A stretch of DNA of 42,974 bases from UBA6168 sp964573725 (GTDB lineage Bacteria > Bacteroidota > Bacteroidia > Chitinophagales > Saprospiraceae), in NCBI GenBank assembly GCA_964573725.1, contig CAZNLJ010000042.1, positions 1 to 42,974 of the forward strand, given 5' to 3'. This document shows positions 17,691 through 26,389 of the stretch, piece after piece. The first letter of the stretch is position 1. Every line of letters begins with the position of its first letter. The translations under genes and the position numbers were made by a program. Under the pieces are notes generated by a model. It was not told the origin of the DNA and did not search any database. It saw only the letters and a list, made by a program, of their open reading frames with translations.

Positions 17691-18388
17691 TGGACACACA
17701 TCCCTTCATCCCCTTGCCGGCGCACCCGGTCGGGCCCGAACAATCCATGGCGCGGGCCGCCGACCATTATGCGCTGATGGACCAGCGCCGGTCGGTGCGT
17801 CATTTCTCCGACCGGCCGGTGGCGCGCGCCCTGGTCGAACGGCTGTTGCTGACGGCCTCGACGGCCCCGTCGGGGGCGCACAAGCAGCCCTGGACCTTCT
17901 GCGCCGTGTCCGACCCGGCGGTCAAGTCCGCCATCCGGCAGGGTGCGGAGAAGGAGGAATACGAGAGCTACCACGGCCGGATGGGGGAAACCTGGCTCAA
18001 GGACCTGGCGCCCTTGGGAACGGACTGGCAAAAGCCCTTCCTGGAGACCGCCCCCTGGTTGGTGGTGGTATTCAAGCGGCTTTGGGAATCGGAGGGAGGT
18101 ATCCGGCGGAAGTGTTACTACGTCAACGAGTCGGTGGGTATCGCCACCGGCATCCTGATCGGTGCCATCCACCAGGCGGGACTGGTCACCCTGACGCACA
18201 CGCCCAGTCCGATGCAGTTCCTGCAGGACATCCTGGGGCGGCCGGAGAACGAGCGTCCCTTCCTCTTGCTGCCGGTCGGCTATCCGGCGGAAGGGGCCCG
18301 GGTCCCCCTGTTGCGGCGCAAACCATTGGACCGGATCGCTGTTTTTTATGAAAGCCCTGCGGGGTCGGCGGATGAACCCAGGCACTGA
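17690..18388 (+). CDS. Iodotyrosine deiodinase-like flavoprotein (nitroreductase superfamily)
   Basis: A 232-residue FMN enzyme candidate. The nitroreductase core is visible: MDQRRSVRHFSDRPV (FMN phosphate-binding Arg pair), STAPSGAHKQPWTF, YYVNESVGIATGILIGAIHQ and LLPVGYPAEGARVP. The insertion after residue 85 matches the substrate lid of iodotyrosine deiodinase, with E90, Y94 and K115 in the spacing of mammalian E157/Y161/K182 (E-x3-Y-x20-K). The following KPFLETAPWLVVVFK and PLLRRKPLD also match that family closely. IYD removes iodide or bromide from halotyrosines; a homologue from Haliscomenobacter has, as I recall, been characterised. Why it sits in an inositol-lipid operon is unclear. 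The start overlaps the pgpA stop and the end overlaps gtrA, so coupling is tight. Confidence 0.85.
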   Translation: MDTHPFIPLPAHPVGPEQSMARAADHYALMDQRRSVRHFSDRPVARALVERLLLTASTAPSGAHKQPWTFCAVSDPAVKSAIRQGAEKEEYESYHGRMGETWLKDLAPLGTDWQKPFLETAPWLVVVFKRLWESEGGIRRKCYYVNESVGIATGILIGAIHQAGLVTLTHTPSPMQFLQDILGRPENERPFLLLPVGYPAEGARVPLLRRKPLDRIAVFYESPAGSADEPRH

Positions 18389-18812
18389 CGACCTGCCGGA
18401 AGCCGGCGCAAAATCCGGGGCCGCCCCCCCGGCCGGATGGCGGTCGTCCTGGTGGCGCTCCCAGGTGGCGGCACTGGCCGCCACCGGAACGGACTTCCTG
18501 CTGACGGTCGGATTGACGGAATGGGTGCACCTGTGGTACGTGCTGGCCAACGGGATCGGCGCGACGGCCGGGGGGACGACCAGTTTCCTGATTTGCCGCC
18601 ACTGGGCATTCCGGAGGTCGGACGCGGGCTGGCGGCGCCAGGCCTTGCGATACGCCGGCGCCAGCGGGTTGAGCATGGTCTTGAACACCTTGGGTGTCTG
18701 GTCTTTGACGGAAGGCTTTTCGATACCATATGTACTGTCCAAGGTGCTGGCGGCCACCGGAATCGGGATTTCCGTCAACTACCTGGTAATCCGGCATTAC
18801 GTATTCCGATGA
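18348..18812 (+). CDS. GtrA-like membrane protein
   Basis: A 154-residue protein with four hydrophobic segments and the GtrA layout: SQVAALAATGTDFLLTVGL, the second segment with VLANGIGATAGGTTSFL, the conserved cytoplasmic CRHWAFRRSD and the terminal GIGISVNYLVIRHYVFR. GtrA proteins are thought to flip polyprenyl-phosphate-linked sugars or assist glycosyl transfer; the sugar here is unknown. It overlaps the upstream deiodinase-like gene by 41 bp if started at 18348 (MKALRGRR), or by 17 bp with MNPGTDD at 18372. A role in glycosylating an inositol lipid would fit the operon but is inference. Confidence 0.85.
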   Translation: MKALRGRRMNPGTDDLPEAGAKSGAAPPAGWRSSWWRSQVAALAATGTDFLLTVGLTEWVHLWYVLANGIGATAGGTTSFLICRHWAFRRSDAGWRRQALRYAGASGLSMVLNTLGVWSLTEGFSIPYVLSKVLAATGIGISVNYLVIRHYVFR

Positions 18813-18889
18813 GCGGACAGGCCGTCGTGCGTCGCGGAGGGGCAGCATCCGGGGGCGGGGGCGGGTGAAACAGCGGCAAGGAGGAACCC

Positions 18890-19795
18890 ATGGAAAAAAC
18901 ACGATTCATTACCAACCCGCGCTCCGGGATGAACCGGAAGCGGAATATCCGTCGGCTGATCGAGGCGCACTTCCCCGGAAGCGGCGATACCTGGGAGTTG
19001 GTCTACACCGAATACGCGGGGCATGCGGTCCGATTGGCGCAGGAAGCGGTGGCGCAAGGATACAGGATGGTCGTTGCCTGTGGCGGGGACGGCTCCGTCA
19101 ACGAGATAGCCGGCCAGTTGGTCGGGACATCCACCATCCTGGGCGTGTTGCCCTGCGGCTCCGGCAATGGGTTCGCCGCGTATCTGGGTTTGGGGCGCGA
19201 CATCCGGCGGGCCATCCGCACCCTGGGGGAAGGGGAGGTGGTCCGGCTGGACACCGTCCGGATGAACGGCCGGCCTTTCGTCAACCTGGCCGGCGTCGGC
19301 TTCGATGCCCAGGTCGCCCGGCGCCTGCATCGCAGCCGGCTCCGGGGATTCTGGGGTTACCTGGTCAGCAGCCTGCGGGAAGTCCGCCGCATGAAACCGC
19401 TCTCCCTCCGCATCGAGCTCGACGGCGAGCTGGTCCGGCAACAATGCCTGTTTGCGGAGGTCGCCAATGCCCCCGTCTACGGATACGGATTCTCCATCGT
19501 TCCCCAGGCGGATGCCCGGGACGGCCGGCTGGACATCCTGGTCGCCCGTACCGCCCCGGTCTGGCGCTACCTGTGGGAAGCCCGCCGCTTCCTCAACGAC
19601 AGCTTCCACAAGAGCCCGCTTGTCACCTGCTACCGGGCCGGGCAAGTGTGCATCACCCCGGACCGGCCCACCGCCGTCCACCTGGATGGGGAGGGCTACA
19701 AGCTGAACCGGAGCGCCCATTTCCAGATACTTCCCGGCAGCCTGTCGGTGATGGCGGCACCGGGACGATTTCCGGCGTCCGACCCCGGGCCCTGA
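18890..19795 (+). CDS. Diacylglycerol kinase / lipid kinase (YegS-DgkB family)
   Basis: A 301-residue lipid kinase candidate. It starts with FITNPRSG, has the ATP-binding GGDGSVNE (65-72) and the phosphate-binding PCGSGNGFA (88-96), then VNLAGVGFDAQV and a C-terminal beta-sandwich ending in VHLDGEGYKLNRSAHFQILPGSL. These are the DAGK catalytic motifs shared with sphingosine and diacylglycerol kinases. In Bacteroidota, which make sphingolipids, the substrate may be diacylglycerol or a sphingoid base; sequence alone does not decide. It lies 77 bp after gtrA and is probably the last gene of the ino1 block. No signal peptide, so cytosolic or peripheral to the membrane. Confidence 0.9.
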   Translation: MEKTRFITNPRSGMNRKRNIRRLIEAHFPGSGDTWELVYTEYAGHAVRLAQEAVAQGYRMVVACGGDGSVNEIAGQLVGTSTILGVLPCGSGNGFAAYLGLGRDIRRAIRTLGEGEVVRLDTVRMNGRPFVNLAGVGFDAQVARRLHRSRLRGFWGYLVSSLREVRRMKPLSLRIELDGELVRQQCLFAEVANAPVYGYGFSIVPQADARDGRLDILVARTAPVWRYLWEARRFLNDSFHKSPLVTCYRAGQVCITPDRPTAVHLDGEGYKLNRSAHFQILPGSLSVMAAPGRFPASDPGP

Positions 19796-19870
19796 GTCCG
19801 TCGGACCCGGGCACCACGCTTTTTTTTGCGGTCGCAGGCATCTTAAGGCCATATGATTTGTTTTTCTGTT

Positions 19871-19878
19871 TAGATTTG
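19871..19878 (+). promoter_or_regulatory. -7 promoter element for the RND efflux block
   Basis: TAGATTTG is an exact TAnnTTTG match 109-116 bases before the adaptor ATG. TTTG at 19857-19860 is too close for a standard -33 box. The surrounding 40 bp is noticeably AT-rich. Confidence 0.45.
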
Positions 19879-19986
19879 GCGGTTGACACCCAATCGCCCG
19901 AACGCCCGACGCCCGGTCGCATCCGGGCGGAGCGGAATGCCCCGGTCCTCAGGGCCGTAAGCGGCAAGCCCATCATCCAATCCGTT

Positions 19987-21081
19987 ATGAAACGACAGCA
20001 ACGAATTACCTACCGGCCCGGCCGCCCCTTTTTCCTGTCCACCATCGTTCTGACCTGCCTGCTGTCCGTCGCTTTCCCTGCCTGTCAGGAGGAAAAGGCG
20101 AAGGAAGCCCCCGCACCGGCCGCCACCCGGCAGGAGCCGCCGCCCTTGCAGGTGGACGGCCACGTGGCGCAAGCGAGGTATATCGCGGAGACCCTCGAGG
20201 TGCCCGGCACCTTGCTGGCATTCGAGGAAACGGAAATCAGGCCGGAAATCTCCGGCCGCCTCATCCGCCTGGATTTCAAGGAAGGCGGCCAGGTCCGGAA
20301 AGGGGACCTGTTGGCCAAGCTGTTCGATGCCGACCTGCAGGCCCGGCTGAAGAAGCTGGAGGTGCAGCTGGGCATTGCGGAAAAGACCCTGGAACGCCAA
20401 CAGGAACTCCTCAAGGTGCAGGGCATCAGCCAGCAGGAAGTGGACCTCAGCGAACTGCAGGTCAACAACATAAAAGCGGACATGGAGCTGGTCCGGGTGG
20501 ACATCTCCCGGACGGAGATCCGGGCGCCGTACGGCGGGCAGCTCGGCCTCCGGAACATCAGTCCCGGCGCCTACGTCTCCCCGACGACCCTGATCACGAC
20601 CCTTCGGCAGACGAACCTCCTGAAACTGGACTTCACCGTGCCGGAAAAATACGGCGACCGGTTCCGCAGCGGGACCGTCGTCCGATTCTCCGTGGCCGGT
20701 ACCGGCGAGCTGTTCAACGCCGTCGTGGCGGCAACGGAAGCAGCGGTCGATGCCAGCACCCGGACCTTGAAAGTCCGGGCCACCGTCAGCGGCAACCATC
20801 CGGCCCTTTTGCCGGGCACCTTTGCGAACCTGCAGCTGACCATCGGCGGCGGGGATGAGGTCGCCATCCCTACCCGTGCCGTCATCCCCCAGGCGCGGAA
20901 CAAGCAGGTGGTCCTGTATCGAAACGGAACCCCCGAATACCGGATTGTGGAAACCGGCATCCGGGACGAACAATACATCCAGGTCCTGAGCGGCCTGGAG
21001 CCGGGCGATACGGTCCTGACGACCGGCCTGTTGGCCATCCGCCCCGGCACCCGGCTCACCATCGGACAATTGGAACCGTGA
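19987..21081 (+). CDS. RND efflux periplasmic adaptor lipoprotein (MFP/HlyD family)
   Basis: A 364-residue adaptor joining the inner-membrane pump to the outer-membrane channel. The signal sequence ends in lipobox AFPAC with Cys33, implying inner-membrane lipidation as in AcrA. The order of domains is standard: lipoyl half-motif LEVPGTLLAFEETEIRPEISGRL, coiled-coil hairpin (about residues 105-165, rich in L, E, Q, K), second lipoyl half ISRTEIRAPYGGQLGLRNIS, a beta-barrel domain (LLKLDFTVPEKYGDRF) and a membrane-proximal domain (AVIPQARNKQVVLYRNG). It ends with TGLLAIRPG typical of MexE-like adaptors. Its stop overlaps the next GTG start by four bases (GTGA). Confidence 0.93.
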   Translation: MKRQQRITYRPGRPFFLSTIVLTCLLSVAFPACQEEKAKEAPAPAATRQEPPPLQVDGHVAQARYIAETLEVPGTLLAFEETEIRPEISGRLIRLDFKEGGQVRKGDLLAKLFDADLQARLKKLEVQLGIAEKTLERQQELLKVQGISQQEVDLSELQVNNIKADMELVRVDISRTEIRAPYGGQLGLRNISPGAYVSPTTLITTLRQTNLLKLDFTVPEKYGDRFRSGTVVRFSVAGTGELFNAVVAATEAAVDASTRTLKVRATVSGNHPALLPGTFANLQLTIGGGDEVAIPTRAVIPQARNKQVVLYRNGTPEYRIVETGIRDEQYIQVLSGLEPGDTVLTTGLLAIRPGTRLTIGQLEP

Positions 21082-21707
21082 GTACCGGCGCATCCCTTTG
21101 GACCATCCGGCCGACGGAACCATCGGACGCGGCGCCGCTGGAAGCCCTTCAGGGAAAGGTCTTCCCCACCCTGGCGCAGGAATCGATCCTGACCGCCCCG
21201 CAATACCTGCGCCACCTGGAGATTTTTCCGGAAGGGCAGTTCGTGGCCGTCGCCGGCGGCCGCATCGTCGGGATGACCACCACCATGCGGTATCGGTTCG
21301 ACCCGACGCCCCATACGTTCCGGGAAGTTTCCGGCCAGGGCTGGCTGACCGCGCATCAGGTCGGGGGCGATTGGCTTTACGGCCTGGACCTCGGAGTGGA
21401 CCCGGCGTTCCGACGCCAGGGCATTGCCCGCGGCATGTACCGGATCCGGCAGGAGACCGCCCGGCGGCTGGGCCTGAAAGGACAGATTACGGTCGGCATG
21501 CTCAACGGTTACCACGCCTACCGGCGGGAGCTGTCGCCGGCGGAATATTTCGAAGCGGTGCGGGCCGGAACGATCCAGGACCCCACGGTCAGCGTCCAAC
21601 GTCGGCTGGGGTTCGAGATCCACAGCCTGATCCAGGGGTACCTATCGGATCCCGCCTGTGGAGACAGCGGCGTCCTGATGACCCTGGACATCGGGCGGAT
21701 GCCCTGA
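21078..21707 (+). CDS. GNAT-family N-acetyltransferase
   Basis: A 209-residue acyltransferase candidate. The Gcn5-type core starts with WTIRPTEPSDAAPLEALQGKVFP. The acetyl-CoA pyrophosphate loop is in LYGLDLGVDPAFRRQGIARGMYRIRQE (R-R-Q-G-I-A, about residues 113-123), followed by LGLKGQITVGMLNGY. The C-terminal part AEYFEAVRAGTIQDPTVSVQRRLGF is typical of a GNAT subgroup that often precedes carbon-nitrogen hydrolases, though no hydrolase of that type is present here. The start codon is GTG, overlapping the adaptor stop by four bases, so translation is coupled to the efflux operon. The substrate is unknown; detoxification of an exported compound is conceivable. Confidence 0.85.
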   Translation: MSTGASLWTIRPTEPSDAAPLEALQGKVFPTLAQESILTAPQYLRHLEIFPEGQFVAVAGGRIVGMTTTMRYRFDPTPHTFREVSGQGWLTAHQVGGDWLYGLDLGVDPAFRRQGIARGMYRIRQETARRLGLKGQITVGMLNGYHAYRRELSPAEYFEAVRAGTIQDPTVSVQRRLGFEIHSLIQGYLSDPACGDSGVLMTLDIGRMP

Positions 21708-21795
21708 GCGCGTCCTTCCCCGCCCGACGGCAAGCGGGCGCGGCGAAGGAACACAGTCGGACCATACACAAAACACCAGCACAAACAAGTCCATC

Positions 21796-23097
21796 ATGAA
21801 AAAATCCATCCTCCTCTGCGGCCTGACGCTCACCGTGCAGCTGGCCATGGCACAAACCCGAACCCCGGTCAGGACGGCTCCCTTGTCGGCGGCCCTGCCG
21901 GAAAGCGCCGGCATGTCGACGGAAAGACTGGCCCGCATCACCGACATGCTGGAGACCGCCGTGCGTGAGGGGGAGATACCGGGGGCCGTCGCCCTGGTCG
22001 CCCGGAACGGCAAGATCGTCTACTGGAACGCCTTCGGGATGGCGGACAACCCCGGTGCCCGGGCATTGCAGCGCGACGACATCTTCCGGATCGCCTCCCA
22101 GACCAAGGCGGTGACGGCGACGGCGGTGATGATGCTATGGGAGCAAGGGAAGTTCCAATTGGACGACCCGGTGTCGAAATACATCCCCGCCTTCCGGGAA
22201 ACCGGCGTACTCCGGGACTTCCGCTATGCGGACACCAGCTGGACGGTCACCCCGGTGGAACGCGAGATCACCATCCGGCACCTGCTGAACCATACCTCCG
22301 GGATCGGTTACGGCGTCATCGACGGGGACGAGCGATTCCGGATGATGTACCACAAGGCCGGGGTGACCGACCTGTTCACCACGGAGAACATTTCGATCGA
22401 GGAGAGTGTCCGGAAACTCGCCACCCTGCCCCTGCATCACCAGCCGGGCGAGCGGTATACCTATTCCGAGGGACTGGACGTCCTGGGATACCTGGTCGAG
22501 GTGGTGTCCGGCGAACCCTTCGATGTCTACCTGAAGAACCACATCTTCGACCCCCTGGGCATGACGGACACCTATTTCTACCTCCCTGCCGACAAGGCCG
22601 GGCGGTTGGTGTCCGTCCAGCGGCCGGCGGCCGGGGGCGGCTGGGAGCGTTATCCCGTGACCTTTTACGATACGGATTATCCGGTCAAGGGAGCGCGCCG
22701 GTTCTTCTCCGGCGGGGCGGGGCTGTCCAGCACAGCCAAGGACTACGCCACCTTCCTGCAGCTGTACCTCAACGGGGGTACCCTGAACGGGGTGCGGCTC
22801 CTGAGCCGGACCACCGTGGACCTCATCCTGGCGAACCAGACCGGCGACCTCTTCTCCTGGGGCGGCGGGGAAAGGTATTTCAGCCTGGCCTTCGGGGTGG
22901 TGACGGAAACGGGACAGGCCCGCGGCGGGATAGGCAGTGCCGGCACCTTCGATTGGGGAGGCTATTTCAACACCCAGTATTTTGCGGACCCGAAGGAAGG
23001 GGTCATCGGCATCCTCCTGAAACAGACCCAGCAGCTGCCGGCCGACGAGACCGGGTGGAAGTTCAAGCAGCTGGTGTTCCAGGGCATAGACGACTGA
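21796..23097 (+). CDS. Secreted class C beta-lactamase-like serine hydrolase
   Basis: A 433-residue periplasmic or surface enzyme. The signal peptide MKKSILLCGLTLTVQLAMA has a likely cut after AMA. The catalytic SxxK is SQTK in IASQTKAVTATAVMMLWEQGK (near residue 98), the second motif is YSE in RYTYSEGLDVLGYLVE in place of the YxN of true AmpC, and the third motif region is near FGVVTETGQARGGIGSAGTF. The group includes esterases, D-aminopeptidases and beta-lactamases; the YSE version is more common among esterase-like members, so beta-lactam resistance should not be assumed. It sits 88 bp after the GNAT gene and 107 bp before the RND pump, an unusual insertion within an efflux set. Confidence 0.88.
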   Translation: MKKSILLCGLTLTVQLAMAQTRTPVRTAPLSAALPESAGMSTERLARITDMLETAVREGEIPGAVALVARNGKIVYWNAFGMADNPGARALQRDDIFRIASQTKAVTATAVMMLWEQGKFQLDDPVSKYIPAFRETGVLRDFRYADTSWTVTPVEREITIRHLLNHTSGIGYGVIDGDERFRMMYHKAGVTDLFTTENISIEESVRKLATLPLHHQPGERYTYSEGLDVLGYLVEVVSGEPFDVYLKNHIFDPLGMTDTYFYLPADKAGRLVSVQRPAAGGGWERYPVTFYDTDYPVKGARRFFSGGAGLSSTAKDYATFLQLYLNGGTLNGVRLLSRTTVDLILANQTGDLFSWGGGERYFSLAFGVVTETGQARGGIGSAGTFDWGGYFNTQYFADPKEGVIGILLKQTQQLPADETGWKFKQLVFQGIDD

Positions 23098-23204
23098 CCG
23101 GTGCGAACCCGGCCGGGGAAGCCCCGGAGGCCGGTTCCCGCATCCGAAGGGAGCCGCATCCGGCCGGACCGGCAGGCATGCGTTGACCGGAAAAAAGAAA
23201 AAAA

Positions 23205-26200
23205 ATGACGATATCCGAACTCTCCCTGCGTCGCCCGGTACTGGCGATCGTCCTGAACATCCTGATCCTGCTGTTCGGCATCATCGGGTTCCAGTTCCTC
23301 GGTGTCCGGGACTATCCGGCCATCGACCCGCCCATCGTCACCGTCAACACCAATTACGCCGGCGCGAACGCCGACATCATCGAATCCCAGGTCACCGAGC
23401 CGTTGGAGAAAGCCGTCAACGGCATCGCCGGGGTTCGGAACATCACCTCCACCAGCAGCCAGGGGCGGAGCAGCATATCGGTGGAATTCGAGTTGACGGA
23501 AGACCTGGAGGCGGCGGCCAGCGATGTCCGGGACAAGGTGGCGCAGGCCGCCCGCAACCTGCCGCCCGACCTGGACGGCCCGCCGGTCGTCCAGAAGGCG
23601 GATGCCTCCGCCCGACCGATTGTGTCGATGACCGTACAGAGTTATTCCCGCAACCAGCTGGAGCTCACCGAACTGGCGACCAACCTGCTGGTGGAGCGCC
23701 TGGAGACCATCCCGGGCGTCAGCGGCATACAGATCTGGGGGGAAAAGCGGTACGCCATGCGGTTGTGGCTGGATCCCGCCAAGATGAGCGCCTACGGCCT
23801 GACCCCCATCGACGTGCGCAACGCCCTCAACCGGGAAAGTGTGGAACTGCCCACCGGCAAGATATCCGGCAGCACGACCGAGCTGACGGTACGGACCTTC
23901 GGGCGCCTGAATACGGAAGCGGAATTCGAAAACCTGACCATCCGCAGCGGCGGCGGGGCGGAGATCAAGTTCAAGGACATCGGGACGGTGATGCTGGGCC
24001 CGGAGAACGAGGAGACCGTCCTCAAGGAACGGATGATACCGATGATCGCCTGCGCCATCATCCCCCAGCCGGGGTCCAACTATGTGGCCATCTACGACGA
24101 GTTTTTCCGCCGCTACGACCAACTCAAGAAGGAAGTACCGGAGGATATCCAGCTGAACATCGCCTACGACGGCGTCAGTTTCATCAAGAACTCCATCGTC
24201 GAGGTGGAGGAGACCCTCGGGATCGCCATCATGCTGGTGATCATGATCATCTACCTGTTTTTCCGGGAGTGGATCATCGCGTTGCGGCCCTTGATAGACA
24301 TACCGGTTTCGCTGACCGGCGCCTTCTTCATCATGTACCTGAGCGGCTTCACCATCAATGTGCTGACGATGCTGGGCATTGTCCTGGCCACCGGGTTGGT
24401 GGTCGACGACGGGATCGTGGTGACGGAGAACATCTACAAGAAACTGGAGGCCGGCGTCCCCAAGTGGCGGGCGGCCCTGGAGGGGTCGAAGGAAATCTAT
24501 TTCGCCGTCATCGCCACCAGTCTCACGATTGCCGTCATCTTCCTGCCCATCGTGTTCCTGCCGGGCTTCGTGGGGCGTTTGTTCCAGGAGTTCGGCATCG
24601 TGGTGGCGGGTGCGGTGCTGATATCGTCCTTCGTCTCGCTGACCCTGACGCCCGTCCTGACCGTCAAGATGGCGGGGGCCACCCACAAGCACAGCTGGTT
24701 CTACCGGGTGACGGAGCCGTTTTTCCGCGGGATGGAGACCGGCTACTACCGGATGCTGAAAGGCTTCATGCGGATCCGTTGGCTGGCCTTCCCGATCATA
24801 TTGGGGTGTTTCGCCGTCATTTTCCTGATGGGCAGCGAGCTGAAGTCGGAGTTGGCGCCCCTGGAGGACCGCAGCCAGTTCCGGATGCAGGTCACGGCGC
24901 CGGAGGGCACCAGTTTCGACGCCATGGATGCCTATGTCAACAAACTGTCGAAGCTGATGATGGACAGCATCCCCGAGGCGCAGGTCGTCCTGTCGGTCAC
25001 CTCCCCCGGGTTCACCGGCAGCGGCTCGGTCAACACGGGGTTCGTGCGGGTCATGTTGCCGCCCCCGGCGGAGCGGGACCGGTCGCAGGGCGCGGTGGTT
25101 CGGATGGTTAACCGGAACGTGGTCAAGCTGAGCGAGGGGAAAGCCTTCGCCATCGAGGAGCCCACCATTTCGGCGAGCCGTTTCGGCGGGTTGCCGGTAC
25201 AGTTCGTAATCCAGAACAACAACTTCGAAAAGATCCGGGAAGTGTTGCCCGCCTTTTTGGAAAAGGTGGCCCAGAACCCCGTATTCCAGGGATTCGACAG
25301 CGACTTGAAATTCAACAAGCCGGAATTGCGGATTGAGATCAACCGGACCAAGGCCAACGAGCTGGGGGTCGGGGTGGCGGACATATCCGAGACCTTGCAG
25401 CTGGCCCTGTCGAACCGGCGGCTGGGTTATTTCATCAAGGACGGCAAGCAGTACCAGGTCATCGGGCAGGTGAGCCGGCCGAACCGGGACGACCCCACCG
25501 ACCTCAAGAACATCTACATCCGGAACAACCGCGGGGAGAGCATCTCGCTGGACAACCTGGTGCGCATCCGGGAGGAGACGGCGCCGCCGGTGATCTACCA
25601 CTTCAACCGGTACAAGAGTGCGACGGTCAGTGCCGGATTGGCACCCGGGAACACGATTGCGGACGGGATCGCGGAGATGGAGAAGATAGCGGAGGACCTG
25701 TTGGACGAGACCTGGAGCACCCAGCTGGCCGGCAGCAGCCGGGATTACGCCGAGAGCAGCGGCAACACGAGTTTCGCCTTTGTGTTTGCGCTGGTCCTGA
25801 TATTCCTGTTGTTGGCCGCCCAGTTCGAGAGTTTCATCGACCCGCTGATCATCATGGTGACCGTTCCCCTGGCCATCGCCGGGGCCGTCCTTTCCTTGTC
25901 GCTGTTCGGGCATACCCTCAACATCTTTTCCCAGATCGGCATGATCATGTTGATCGGATTGGTGACGAAGAACGGCATCCTGATCGTGGAGTTCGCCAAC
26001 CAGAAAAGGCGGCAGGGGATACCGAAGATGGAGGCCATCGTCGATGCCGCCAGTGCCCGGATGCGGCCCATCCTGATGACCAGCCTGGCCATGGCGCTCG
26101 GTGCCCTGCCCATCGCCCTCAGCCTCGGTGCCGCCGCCACCAGCCGCATCCCCCTGGGGGTCGTCATTGTCGGGGGCATCCTGTTTTCCCTGGTCCTGAC

Positions 26201-26300
26201 CTTGTTCGTAATTCCCGCGATGTACTATTTCATGTCCAGCCGGAAGGACGGGAAGACGTTTGAGGAACGCGTGGCGGAGACCGCCGCCGAAGCGGAGTGA
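23205..26300 (+). CDS. RND efflux pump inner-membrane permease (HAE1 family)
   Basis: A 1031-residue proton-driven exporter. It has twelve hydrophobic segments: TM1 near residues 10-30, then two large periplasmic loops, with duplicated halves. Diagnostic pieces are SLRRPVLAIVLNILILLFG, the drug-pump signature around VTEPLEKAVNGIAGVRNI, the proton-relay Asp pair in TM4 (ATGLVVDDGIVVTENIYKKLE), FLPIVFLPGFVGRLF and the second-half TM10 lysine region (GLVTKNGILIVEFANQKRR). GALPIALSLGAAATSRIPLG closes the second TM bundle. The HAE1 group exports drugs, bile-acid-like amphiphiles or lipids; metal (CusA-type) residues are not seen. It is preceded by a 107-bp gap and followed by the TolC-like gene. 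Confidence 0.95.
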   Translation: MTISELSLRRPVLAIVLNILILLFGIIGFQFLGVRDYPAIDPPIVTVNTNYAGANADIIESQVTEPLEKAVNGIAGVRNITSTSSQGRSSISVEFELTEDLEAAASDVRDKVAQAARNLPPDLDGPPVVQKADASARPIVSMTVQSYSRNQLELTELATNLLVERLETIPGVSGIQIWGEKRYAMRLWLDPAKMSAYGLTPIDVRNALNRESVELPTGKISGSTTELTVRTFGRLNTEAEFENLTIRSGGGAEIKFKDIGTVMLGPENEETVLKERMIPMIACAIIPQPGSNYVAIYDEFFRRYDQLKKEVPEDIQLNIAYDGVSFIKNSIVEVEETLGIAIMLVIMIIYLFFREWIIALRPLIDIPVSLTGAFFIMYLSGFTINVLTMLGIVLATGLVVDDGIVVTENIYKKLEAGVPKWRAALEGSKEIYFAVIATSLTIAVIFLPIVFLPGFVGRLFQEFGIVVAGAVLISSFVSLTLTPVLTVKMAGATHKHSWFYRVTEPFFRGMETGYYRMLKGFMRIRWLAFPIILGCFAVIFLMGSELKSELAPLEDRSQFRMQVTAPEGTSFDAMDAYVNKLSKLMMDSIPEAQVVLSVTSPGFTGSGSVNTGFVRVMLPPPAERDRSQGAVVRMVNRNVVKLSEGKAFAIEEPTISASRFGGLPVQFVIQNNNFEKIREVLPAFLEKVAQNPVFQGFDSDLKFNKPELRIEINRTKANELGVGVADISETLQLALSNRRLGYFIKDGKQYQVIGQVSRPNRDDPTDLKNIYIRNNRGESISLDNLVRIREETAPPVIYHFNRYKSATVSAGLAPGNTIADGIAEMEKIAEDLLDETWSTQLAGSSRDYAESSGNTSFAFVFALVLIFLLLAAQFESFIDPLIIMVTVPLAIAGAVLSLSLFGHTLNIFSQIGMIMLIGLVTKNGILIVEFANQKRRQGIPKMEAIVDAASARMRPILMTSLAMALGALPIALSLGAAATSRIPLGVVIVGGILFSLVLTLFVIPAMYYFMSSRKDGKTFEERVAETAAEAE

Positions 26301-26389
26301 CCCGTCCGACGGCCGGGAAGGCCGACCGAAACCGAGCAGCAAGCGGTACGGGGTCCCGGAAGGGAGCCGGCCGCCCCAACGATCGCCAC

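Noticed and set aside
21796..23097. Beta-lactamase resistance gene
   Set aside because: SQTK is present, but the second motif is YSE rather than YxN and no KTG is evident, so an esterase or peptidase role is at least as likely.
22962..26342. Very long open frame antisense to the RND pump gene
   Set aside because: It is an exact shadow of the high-GC codon usage of the pump gene, with His/Gln/Gly/Asp-rich low-complexity translation and no recognisable domain. The same holds for the long antisense frames opposite recN, secA and the peptidase gene.
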